Source of the DNA: Branchiostoma floridae
Taxonomy: Eukaryota > Chordata > Leptocardii > Amphioxiformes > Branchiostomatidae
DNA: 26,275 bases
NCBI RefSeq assembly: GCF_000003815.2
Contig: NC_049980.1
Coordinates: 568,174-594,448 of the forward strand
Direction: 5' to 3'
Of the stretch, positions 10,485 through 20,600 are shown one piece after another. A program made the position numbers and the translations under genes. Numbering within the stretch: position 1 is the first letter of the stretch; every line of letters begins with the position of its first letter. The notes under the pieces were generated by a model. It had not been told where the DNA came from. It saw only the letters and a list, made by a program, of their open reading frames with translations, and ran no database searches.

Positions 10485-10665
10485 ACACAGAGTGTGTTTG
10501 TGTGTTTATGTGTGAATTATGTATTGTGTGCATTATGTGCATGTGTGTGTGTTATGTGTGTGCGTTTGTGTGTGTCTTTGTGTGTGTGTGTATGCCTCAG
10601 TATGTTTGTGTTGGTACCTCAGGTGGTACTGAATACACTGTGTTGTATTCCAAATAGACATCTGG
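10485..10665 (+). repeat. GT-rich microsatellite with conserved flank (family F5), copy 1
   Basis: Imperfect (GT)n with ATGTGT interruptions is followed by TTGGTACCTCAGGTGGTACT, then GAATACAC and TGTTGTATTC. The same flank and microsatellite occur on the minus strand at 23195-23395. The open frames here, rich in Cys and Val, are products of the GT repeat. Confidence 0.75.
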
Positions 10666-11912
10666 CACGTACTCGTGATTTCGACTAATACTGCTTGATA
10701 AAGTACATATCATGGAATGAACATAAGAACCCTTTAAACTTTGGGATCCTTCTCATGGACACAGTTCTGCATACAGCTATCCATAGCAATACCTGCTCTA
10801 CTATTAAAACTATCTGACTGGAATATTGCAATGTTGTTCACAACTTCCTTTTTCACTGCACAAAGTAAAAGTGTATCTGTATCTGCAACTGCTGGTTGGT
10901 GGCAGTAGAGATAGCCCTTTCCTAGAGGCATGCTGTACTCAAGTCAGTGCCCTTGGCGGTAAGACATGGTAGGTACATACATGCCACAGGAAGGCTCGAA
11001 TCAGGAGTTAAATATTCTCCACTAGGCATGGTGGCCTCCAAGTCTCTCCAGGTATCAGTAAACTTGTCGTAGACATATACCAGATTGTTTGTTGTCTGTA
11101 ACGAAGAAATGGTAAAGGCTTCAACCCATACATGCAGCTGGTTCTCTAGTACAAAGAAATATGGAAGTATGGTATTATCAAGATTTACTGGGCGCGGGTT
11201 TGGCCAGCCTTGACGTACCTGCCAGCGGTCAGACTTTGTGTCGTACACCATGGTCTTGCTGAACTCCCTGTCTGTGCAGAAGATCTCTGTTCCCATGGCA
11301 ACCGTTGTGCAGAATTCGAGTTTTGGTGGGGTCAGCTTGCACCAGCGGTCCTGGCTCGGGTCGTAGCGATGCATTTGTGGTTTCATGAGGAAATAGATGT
11401 GAGGACCACAGGAAACTACTGTATGGTAAGAATGGTTCCTCAGGTAATTGGGCATCCTGATTTTCAGCTGTGAACACTCCTGCCACTGGTCTGTGTGCCG
11501 GTTGTACTTTCTGATCCACACCGATGTACTGATATTTTCCCTTTCAACAAAAACGTAATATAAAATCTCATCAACTTCAAGAAGGAACTCGTCAATCTCA
11601 GATTTGCGTGACATGTCGGGTTTTTGAAATGTGGACATATTAGCACGTTGCCACACATTGCCTGCATGGCTGTACTCCAACACAGCCAAATGATCTGTAC
11701 CCTTTGGTTCTTCAGTTCCAATGTAAAAATTGTTACCACTGATAGCAGTTGTTAGTGAGATGTACGGAAGGTCCTCCTCAGAATAACTGCACCTGATGTA
11801 CTTCCCTGCTCTGGGATTCATGTAGAGGATCTCTTGGCAAGTTACGTTGGTCCTGCAAACATAACATAGTGTAGACTGTAAATAAAACAGGACTGCTAAT
11901 TCATGTAACAAT

Positions 11913-12424
11913 CATCATCATCATCGGTCGATGTGATCACACATGTTTGCACATGTTTACACATGACGGGGTTATACCGCCCCTTACGGGGTGACATACC
12001 CTTTCGCTGGCTAATTACAAGGCGGGGATGCGCCAGGTCTCCCGTCCGGGTGAATGATGTAAATCACCATGTGGCTGATACGAGACAGAGGTTCGCCAGG
12101 CCTCCATCCGGGTGATTTGAAGTAAATCACCAACTCCTGACAGAAGGATTTACAGCAACACACATCTCAACATCGCACGTGTGGGGGTTCTTTAACGTGC
12201 ATGGGGTGTGGCTCCCCCAATACACGGGACCTCCATTTAACATCCTATCCGAGGGACGGCCCTGGCCGAAGCTAGGTACTCATTTTCACCTGAATAAGTG
12301 AGGAAAGCCGTGTAAAGTTCCTTTCCCAAGGGCACAAGATCGATAATACAGCTGGATTCGAACCAGCAACCTCTCGGTCACGGGCCGAACACGGTCCCAC
12401 TGTGCTACGCAGTCCCACATTTCA
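11913..12424 (-). mobile_element. Full-length tRNA-derived SINE, ~512 bp, with target-site duplication
   Basis: On the minus strand the element starts with a tRNA-like head (12419 to about 12345) that has A box TAGCACAGTGG and B box GGTTCGAATCC. A ~400-base body follows, containing the CACGTTAAAGAACCCCCAC motif. The element ends in a short GAT microsatellite at 11913. ATGTAACAAT flanks it at 11903-11912 and 12425-12434, a clean 10-base target duplication. It lies in intron 4 of gene A, in the same orientation as the gene. A fragment of the same body lies near 17308. No anticodon-bearing functional tRNA is implied. Confidence 0.85.
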
Positions 12425-12722
12425 ATGTAACAATTCAATGCTCAAATCCTTTTTTCCAGCCAATCAGAAATTAAATCAATATTTTAGGTTGCCCCATGTC
12501 CAAGTTATTACTTTCTTCAAATTAGGTACTTATCTAAATCTTTTCTTCCATTTACATATTTTACTGCTAAACAAGAAATAAAGACAAAACTAGTAAGTAC
12601 ATAGGTGGGGGATGCAGCAAAATTTCAGGTTGCCTAATGCACTATCTGAGTTTAAATTTGAAAAGCACCAAGCAAAATCTGGTTGCATTTGCAAGTGTGC
12701 ATGGTATATCGAGCATTACAAT

Positions 12723-13066
12723 CAGGGTTCTAGCCAGGATTTTATTTTAGCGTAGTGGTTAATGGCATGGTAGCGAAGTGACCAATCAGGAGATTGGTGT
12801 GGAAGGGGGGTCTTGGCCCCTCCACGGTGAGATTTTGATAATGTTGAGTTAAAAGTTGGTATTCTGTTAACATCACAGTCAGTTTTGAATGGCATATCAT
12901 CATTTTTCATTGTTTAGATATTGATTAGACATTGTTGGACAAGTAAATGATAGCAAAGCACCACTACACTAGTTAAAAATGAGCGTAGTGGGCCTTATTT
13001 TAGCGTATTGGTCACAAATTTTAGCGTAGTGGCCCACTACGCTAAAATGCACTAGCTAGAATCCTG
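12723..13066. mobile_element. 344-bp MITE with CAGGRTTCTAGC termini
   Basis: Left end CAGGGTTCTAGCCAG; right end in reverse complement CAGGATTCTAGCTAG. The motif TTTTAGCGTAGTGG is repeated in both arms and in a small inner palindrome (CCACTACGCTAAAA, near 13033). ACAAT flanks both sides (12718-12722 and 13067-13071), giving a 5-base duplication. The termini look hAT-like, but the expected 8-base duplication is absent, so the superfamily is open. It lies in intron 4 of gene A. Confidence 0.7.
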
Positions 13067-13668
13067 ACAATGTCAAGTAATTGTACATATAATGCCAATA
13101 TTAGTACATGAGTTGTTAACAAGAGTTGAAAGAGGAACATGTTGTACTGACGTTTCCATGAAAACCATGGCCATTTCCAGCGTGTCCATCCCCGCTCTTT
13201 TTCTGATGTTGGAAGTCTCCTTTACCACGTTCCTGATGGCAGATCTCCCAGGATTCTCCCTGACCAGGGGGTGATCCAAGATGGCTGCCGTGTCATCTGA
13301 TGTCAGCAGGTTGAAGCGGATGTGAGGGAGGATGCTGGGTAGATGGTGCAGTCTGTAAGGTACAGAGTTACCAGTCATATTGGAATCTGCAACTGATCGG
13401 GTTCCAAAATACTACCAAATAATTCACAAAGACATCAGATTTTAAGACCTATGATTTTCCCTTACACAAGATCACTTTCAGATCTGATGCCAGACAGCAA
13501 ATTTTCAATAAAAGAAAAGAAGAAAGATGACAAATAAAGTTGTAACATGAGTAACATAAGAAAACAATTTCCCGATTACCTAACAAATTGATTAATTATA
13601 GAACATTTTTTTTTTTTTTCAAATTTCTCAACAGTTTTCTTGACATTTACAATCTTAATAACGCTGTA

Positions 13669-14574
13669 CAGTCAAACCTGTATTAGCGGCCACCTTTGCA
13701 TACCGGCCACCTGCCCATAGTGGCCACTTTTTGTCGGTCCCTTGGATTCGTAATGATTAAGAAATAGGCTTAGCGGCCACCTGTCCAACGCAGCCACGGC
13801 CACACGATTTCTGGTCCCGCAGACACAGAAACACTGCCGATTACGGCCACTGCGGACGGCTGATCTACAGTCCGGCAAGCATTCGGCCATACAGCGGCCG
13901 TATCGTCACCCAACGCCGGATTTAAAACTTTTTTATTTTCAAAACAAAACTGCCTTACCGCCGGCCGACAAAGGAGGCCAAATAAGGTCAACAGATGACA
14001 CCACTATTACGGAGGTAAATTGTGGCAAAGAAACATTCTAATACACTATTGCTGAGGTTGATCTACATTACAAAAACATTCTAAATAAATTGTTACGCAG
14101 ATAAAATTATATAAACTTCAGACTATGGTGGATTGTATTCTTACATTTATTAAGAGATAAGTCTAAAATGACAGGCTTTTCTTGTGAGGACCACATTAGC
14201 ATAATGGTGGAATCTGACGTGTGAACGCGGGAGGGAACTCACGGACGGCGAAGTATCAAAGGATACAAGACGATTCAGGATCAAAGAAATATGACGATAC
14301 CGGTCTCTTCAGACAATATCAACTGTAGAATATCTAAAACTTTTATTCAGCTTTTGTTTTCTTAATACATATAGTGTGACAATCATTGCAGTATATGTAC
14401 AGTGCTACACATAAAAGCTCCTTGATTATGTGAATAAAGATCAATTGTTACTAAAACTATGTGTAACATTTTGCTTGTGGTCAATTAATCAGCATTTTCT
14501 CTATAGTGGTCACCTCTCTAAAGTGGCCAATTTTGACCAGTCCCTTGAGTGACCACTATAGACAGGTTTGACTG
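13669..14574. mobile_element. 906-bp Tc1/mariner-pogo-type nonautonomous element
   Basis: Ends are CAGTCAAACCTGTATTAG (left) and CAGTCAAACCTGTCTATAG (right, reverse complement), each bordered by TA (13667-13668 and 14575-14576), the expected Tc1/mariner target duplication. Subterminal repeats of the form YAGCGGCCAC / TAGTGGCCAC occur several times at both ends. There is no transposase frame. It lies in intron 3 of gene A, ending 42 bases from exon 3. Confidence 0.8.
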
Positions 14575-14616
14575 TATTATTGGAGTTTCTCAATAAGTAC
14601 CATGTGCAACACCCAC

Positions 14617-14756
14617 CTGTCCTCCCTGCTGTGCTGCACCCATCTCGCCACAGCCTCCCACACTGTTGTCTCCTCTTTAACATCCAGCTGATCTTAGCTG
14701 ATGATCTCAGTCAGCTGATTCACACTCAGGCTGCAAAACTCCTCTCTGGAGGCAAC
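14617..14756 (-). other. Gene A exon 3 with premature TAA
   Basis: A 140-base BACK-domain exon with good borders (acceptor CAACAG, donor GTGGGT). It reads VASREEFCSLSVNQLTEIIS, stop, then DQLDVKEETTVWEAV. B exon 3 reads EIIRHDELDV at the same place. The lengths are identical, so no indel is involved; only substitutions distinguish them here. Confidence 0.9.
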
Positions 14757-15947
14757 CTGTTGAGGTGCAGAGTGCATGTAACTTGTATGACACTGTTGAA
14801 ATGTGGGTTTGGTACAGTTACCTCAAATAAGAAGCAAACAAACTTAGAAATTATATGGCATACATTAAGTTTCTGATACATCATTGGAGTGGGTACTAGT
14901 ACCGGTATCATTTAGCGGTGAAGTAAGCATTTCTTGCTGGACCGTAAAAGATTAGTGGATAGGTTTCTGGACCAATTTTAACATGTTGAGCAGTAACAGG
15001 TACTGTACTGTTAATGAGACCAACCTCAGCAAGGTGCATACAGATGAAGTGCAGACTGCATTTCAGAACTCTGTCCACAGAGAATACATCGGCAAACTTG
15101 TACAGGTCCACACAGGTGGAGCAATCCACGTTCATGGCCATGTAGCTGCTGCAGCTGTCTCTCACATAGTCCAGTTGGAGGAGGTCGGCTGCCTGGTACA
15201 GGGGCTGCACTTTGTCCAGGGACACATGGAGGGTTCCCGAGTAGATGTAACTCAGGATCTCCTCAAACATGCCTGCATCCAAACCCTTAAGAGGAAAAGC
15301 AATAATAAGAAAATTCCCTAATGAATCAGGTATTCTGTCCTCTTATACTGTGCTGCCAATCTACAACTAGAACACAGTATGTAATTGCTATACTTTTGTG
15401 TCCATAAAGTTTACACATATAATATTGAAGTTGATTGAGTACAGTAACTTTGCTCAGAGGGGGGCCAAGCCAATCCATGGGGTCCAGTTTGAGTAGATTC
15501 ATGCCATTTTTATGGTAACATGTTGTACATGATGGTCGGCTAACTGTTGCTTCCACAGAAGTTGACACATGGTTGAAGGCCAGGGTAAATACTGGGCTAC
15601 TGCGTGGTCTTGAACTTAAGAAGTTAATAGTTGATATGATCAATATTTGATAAAACCACCTCGAGTCTATGCGAAACAAGAATACAGTAACTCTTCTTCT
15701 TCTTCTGCATACGTGTCAACTTTGTTTGGTTGAAGGCTCTGAGATTCTCTGACTCTTACACCTCATGAAATCAACTTTAAGCGCTGTATTATTCATTTGC
15801 TGGTCACGCAGTGCTGCAACCCAGAAGTTGTTTTGTACATAACAATTAAGCACATGTACAGTGTACCGTGTACAAATCTGGCCATTCCAAGTTACTTCAT
15901 TGCGGCGTATTTAAACAGAATGCTCCTGAGTTGAACGCTTCTGAGTT

Positions 15948-16228
15948 GACCAAGACGAAGTCGACTCCCAAACCTTGCTGTGAACCCAAATAGTGGCAAC
16001 TTGTGTATTTAACCTTGCCTTGACCAAGTCGACTCCCAAACCTTGCTGTGAACCCAAATAGTGGCAACTTGTGTATTTAACCTTGCCTTGACCAAGTCGA
16101 CTCCCAAACCTTGCTGTGAACCCAAATAGTGGCAACTTGTGTATTTAACCTTGCCTTGACCAAGTCGACTCCCAAACCTTGCTGTGAACCCAAATAGTGG
16201 CAACTTGTGTATTTAACCTTGGCTTGTT
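15948..16228. repeat. Four-copy 68-bp tandem repeat
   Basis: TCGACTCCCAAACCTTGCTG recurs at 15961, 16029, 16097 and 16165, exactly 68 bases apart, with almost no differences between units. It lies in intron 1 of gene A. The period is not a multiple of three, so the open frames across it cycle and are not coding. Confidence 0.9.
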
Positions 16229-16962
16229 GTGTTGAGTTTTCAGTTAGGTAACAGTTTTCTTCCCATCCTGTTCAAGGTCAGCTTCTGTTCAACTCTAAAA
16301 TAACAAGGTGCTCTGGGATAAAAATGACTTCAGATACAAGCCCCCAAAATAACCCTGCACTTGGCAGCCAGTGACCAACGTGGGGAGGGGGGCATACAGA
16401 CTTCCTCTTGGTGGGATAGCATTAGCCATTATGCCCAAACCCCTTTCCCCCGTTTTAGACAGCTTTAGGTTATCTATCAATACTACTTGTGTTGCTGTAT
16501 TCGATACGCCAACCTGGCCCGGCCCTACCTGCAAAACAACCGTCCTCTGACGACTCTCTGCCATGTCACTTGTAAACATGGCCCTGAAGTAGGGGCTGGC
16601 CGCGGACAGAACAAGTCGATGGCAGGGAAACCGCCGGCCCTCGACTTCAAGGACGACATCCTGCAGCACCCCATCCTTCTGTAAGTCACTCACAGTTCCA
16701 AGAAACCCGTGCAGATAGCTCTCGCTCTGGTAGGAGCGAGGGCGAACTGTGCTGGCGTGGGTTACTTGGTCTGTGGCGGCCATGTTGATGATGATGACCC
16801 ATTGCCTGATTACCCAAATATGTACAGTATTTCTGCGCGACTCCCGGACGCAGACCAGTTGCAAGCTTTTCGCACCCTTGATTATCATGTAAATGTCGTG
16901 AACTCAAACCAAGCAGGCATTATTGTTCTTCATTTTGCACTGCTTCATTGTACGGCCTATCT

Positions 16963-17096
16963 GTCAGTGACTTTCGTGCAATTATCCGGATGGTGCAACG
17001 ATGGCGAAGTTATCCAGCTGGACCGCACCGGTTTGGGATTTTGGGATTCCGTGCAGTTAACAGAAGTGTGCGTTAATCCGTTGTGCAATTAACTGG
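16963..17096. repeat. Dispersed repeat family F3, copy 2 (inverted relative to copy 1)
   Basis: The reverse complement reads AGTTAATTGCACAACGGATT through GGATAATTGCACGAAAG and aligns with 6445-6575. It sits between the divergent Kelch-like genes. Confidence 0.7.
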
Positions 17097-17307
17097 CTTC
17101 TGCTGTAACGTTATAACTATCTACTTCAACCAGTAAACTACATGTATTAAAAAGAATATCCACAAAAATTCCCTAATTTGCATGTCATTGTCAGCAGCAT
17201 GTGAATGAATCAACGTTGTGTCCTCGCTAGAAATCTACTTCATGTATCGCAGATACTGTACTGAAGATCATTGCATCGGTTATAAGACCGTAATGATAAA
17301 CCATCGC

Positions 17308-17350
17308 ACTAGTGGGGGTTCTTTAACGTGCATAGGGTGTGACTCTCCCC
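17308..17350 (-). mobile_element. SINE fragment related to 11913-12424
   Basis: GTGGGGGTTCTTTAACGTGCA is followed by a GGGTGTG block and matches the SINE body at about 12180-12220 in the same plus-strand orientation. Only ~45 bases are clearly shared. Confidence 0.6.
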
Positions 17351-17690
17351 GTTTATTTGTCCTGAGTGCTCCGGTCAGGCTCTGGTTACTCAAGAGGACC
17401 TTTAGCGGACAGCGGATAGCTGCATTTTGAAATACGATGAAAATTGTTATGTGCGCTAGATTTTGGGTGACATTTTTATTGCCTATTGAACGTGTGTGGT
17501 TACAATAGAAAGCAAATAATATCCAGATATACCGTATTTTAATTAGATTTGCGCACATATAAGGTGTGTGTTTCAGCGCTGACAATGGCTGATTTCAATT
17601 GGACAATCAAATTAATTGTGTAATGAGACCATATGTGGGTAATCAGGCACAGGTCCCTTCGGCAAGTACAGCTCCGTCATCATCACCAAC

Positions 17691-20600
17691 ATGGCTGCTA
17701 CAGGCCAGAGATGCAACGCCAGCGCAGTTCGTCCTCGTTCCTACCAAGACGAGAGCTATCTTCACGGGTTTCTTGAAACTGTGGGTGACCTACAAAAGGC
17801 TGGGGTACTACAAGATGTTATCCTTGAAGTCGAGGGCCGGCGGTTTCCATGTCATCGGCTTGTTCTGTCCGCGGCCAGCCCCTACTTCAGGGCCATGTTT
17901 ACAAGTGGCATGGCGGAAAGTCGGCAGAAGACGGTTATTCTACAGGTAAGGGTTAGGGCCGTGTTTTGTGGCGATAGGTATGAGCCAATGAAAACAAAGC
18001 GTGAAGTGCTAATATTGATAACTATCAACACGTGAAAAGGAGGTAGGGCCTTTTGGCCACGGAAATGCGTGGCGTCTATANNNNNNNNNNNNNNNNNNNN
18101 NNNNNNNNNNNNNNNNNNNNNNNNNNNNNNNNNNNNNNNNNNNNNNNNNNNNNNNNNNNNNNNNNNNNNNNNNNNNNNNNNNNNNNNNNNNNNNNNNNNN
18201 NNNNNNNNNNNNNNNNNNNNNNNNNNNNNNNNNNNNNNNNNNNNNNNNNNNNNNNNNNNNNNNNNNNNNNNNNNNNNNNNNNNNNNNNNNNNNNNNNNNN
18301 NNNNNNNNNNNNNNNNNNNNNNNNNNNNNNNNNNNNNNNNNNNNNNNNNNNNNNNNNNNNNNNNNNNNNNNNNNNNNNNNNNNNNNNNNNNNNNNNNNNN
18401 NNNNNNNNNNNNACTAAATATTTTCAACAGACTTTACTGTCGTAGTGTCACTGAGGAAAGTCATAATCATGATGATACTACCTAAAACATCGGTTTCCGA
18501 AATCTTTCCAGTTGCTTTTATTACTGCTATTTCATTGGCAGATGTGAAACATTATTGTTATTCTTCTCAAGGGTTTGGAATCAGACATTTTTGGGGAGAT
18601 CCTGAGTTACATCTACTCGGCAACCCTCCATGTGTTCCTGGACAAAGTGCAGCCCCTGTACCAGGCAGCCGACCTCCTCCAACTGGACAATGTGAGAGAC
18701 ACCTGCAGCAGCTACATGGCCATGAACGTACAGCGCTCCACCTGTGTGGACCTCTACATGTTTGCTGATGTCTTTTCTATGGACAATGTCCTAAAGCGAT
18801 GTCTGAAGTACATCTGTAGGCACTTTCCCAAGGTTGGTCTGTTCAATGTGGCAATGTGAAATAACAGATTCCATGTGACGTATTGATGATATCGTAATGA
18901 GACAACGAACTTTAATGATACAATTTTTAAGACTTTATATCCGTACACAAAATAAAGCGCTTACAAACAAGCTTTCGATCAGTCCTCTGCTCCTTCTCAA
19001 GTTGTAATGACCCAAAACCTAAGTCGCAATTCCGGAACGGAAGTGTGACGTCAGTAAAGGGTCAAAGGTGCTTGACAGTCGGTTCCGGCCCCGGTCTCTG
19101 TTGAGGGAAGGTTGATGGGCTCTGATGTAGATAGCCTCTTTCACTCCCCGGAGAAAGTAATCCTGTTCGGAATCAAGTATCTTCACCTTGTCGAAATCCA
19201 CAGAGTGTGTTGTATGTGTTGCGATACCACCGATGTTTTGACTGAGCTGGGCCGTCTATGCTCTAGAAACCTGGTTCTGAGAGCGCAGCTAGTTTCACCT
19301 CACGTAGGATTCAGAGGACTGATCGAAAGCTTGTTGGTAAGCGCTTTATTTTACAATGTACACGTACATGTTAAATGTACTCCGCACCTCCATAGGTTGC
19401 CTCCAGAGAAGATTTCTACAGCCTGAGTGTGAATCAGCTGATTGAGATCATCAGACATGATGAGCTGGATGTTAAAGAGGAGACAACAGTGTGGGAGGCT
19501 GTGGTGAGATGGGTGCAGCACAGCAGGGAGGACAGGTGGGTGTTACAATTGGTATAACATGACCAAAAAGGATCTCTGTTTTATGAATTGATTCACTAAA
19601 TTGATATACCTATATATTAGTTACTGATATATAAGTCCTATAACACGTAAATATTGATAAGAAGCCTCTATTGGTAACTTTTTTAGTGAGATATTTAGGT
19701 ATTATGGGAATTCCCCGTTTTAGCAAATTTGGTGATCGTACAGTAAGCCGTTTTGAAAATACGAATGGGGGGGGGGGGGGGGGGCGAATGAGTCCAAGAC
19801 CCCAGTGTCCAGGGAATGCCCAAAAAGCCCAGTCTGGATAGGGTTAATGTCAATGACCCCTACCTGTACCCAACAAACTGCACCACTTACCAAGCATCCT
19901 CCCTCACATCCGCTTCAACCTGCTGACCCCGTACAACATGGTGGCCATCTTGGATCACCCTCTGGTCAGGGAGGATCCTGGGAGATCTGCCATCAGGAAT
20001 GTGGTAAAGGAGACCGCCAATGAGAAGAGGAGAATTGGGATGGACACACAGGAAATGGCCATGATTTTCCCAGAGTATGCAAACATATTCTTCTTGTCAC
20101 TGCAACAATTACTGGTAGTAACACAATACAATCGCACATCATGAGTGTCCCATATATATGTGTACAGTGACATTCATGTGAATAGTCTAAATGCAACTGA
20201 TTCAAACATCTATTTTTTTTTCTTATTTTGCTCTTCTGATTATTCCACTGAATGTTGTGAATAAGAACCCCCCCCACACACACACACACTCCTTCCCAAA
20301 AGGACAAATGGCACGTAATAAGTAATAATGATTCCAGAACAACTTTCTGTAGTCGAGGACATCAGCCAACAGAGAATAGTTGTTCACACAGTTTCTCTAC
20401 CTTCATGAACCATGTGTAGGACTTTTGTGTCACAGTGTAGGGTGTACTTGCATGGCCTCTCTGTGTTCTTTAAATGGTCTCATCAACATTCATTTGGTTG
20501 ATCATTGCAAAGTAACATGTTTACCCTGCAAATGTTTTTGTAACTCCTCGGCTACCTTCATTGTGGCACCATACCTACCAATCGGCAAGATTAGACCTAC

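Larger units (their letters stand above)
10922..16783 (-). pseudogene. Kelch-like (BTB-BACK-Kelch) gene A, five exons, with in-frame stop in exon 3
   Basis: Exons on the minus strand: 16783-16529, 15285-15025, 14756-14617, 13352-13152 and 11852-10922, joining in phases 0, 0, 2, 2 with GT-AG borders. Without the lesion the product would be 595 residues. Exon 1 and the start of exon 2 encode the BTB domain (VLQDVVLEVEGRRFPCHRLV). The rest of exon 2 through exon 4 encodes the 3-box/BACK region (DLYKFADVFSVDRVLK). Exon 5 encodes degenerate Kelch blades (MHRYDPSQDRW). Such proteins bridge Cullin-3 to ubiquitination substrates. Codon 193 in exon 3 is TAA (plus-strand TTA at 14694-14696), where paralogue B has a codon for Arg. 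The frame stays open on both sides, including 310 codons of exon 5, so the lesion is young, polymorphic, or a sequence error. The start ATG matches B. If real, the product is a BTB-only protein of 192 residues. Confidence 0.8.
16784..17690. promoter_or_regulatory. Shared intergenic region between divergent Kelch-like genes
   Basis: The two start codons face away from each other, 907 bases apart, so both promoters must lie here or overlap. GGGTAATCAGGCA occurs upstream of both ATGs: minus strand 16815-16803 for A and plus strand 17637-17649 for B. Both ATGs are preceded by CATCATCAMCA. The duplication therefore included 5' UTR sequence. The centre holds repeat F3 (16963-17096) and a SINE fragment (17308-17350). 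No clear TATA box was assigned. Confidence 0.55.

Noticed and set aside
10469-10688. Cys/Val-rich small proteins
   Set aside because: They are translations of the GT microsatellite; the same pattern occurs in the inverted copy at 23162-23403.
12345-12419. tRNA gene on the minus strand
   Set aside because: The A and B boxes are good, but it is the head of a SINE with a defined tail and target duplication.
16009-16203. Open frames with repeated GFTARFGSRLGQGKVK-like units
   Set aside because: They come from the 68-bp tandem repeat, whose period shifts frame each unit, and lie in an intron.
17882-18485. Open frames of 130-181 codons
   Set aside because: They consist mostly of N.
19311-19356. 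Hammerhead ribozyme in the Penelope-like tail
   Set aside because: CTGAT and GAAA are adjacent, but the required CTGATGA core and stem II are not present.
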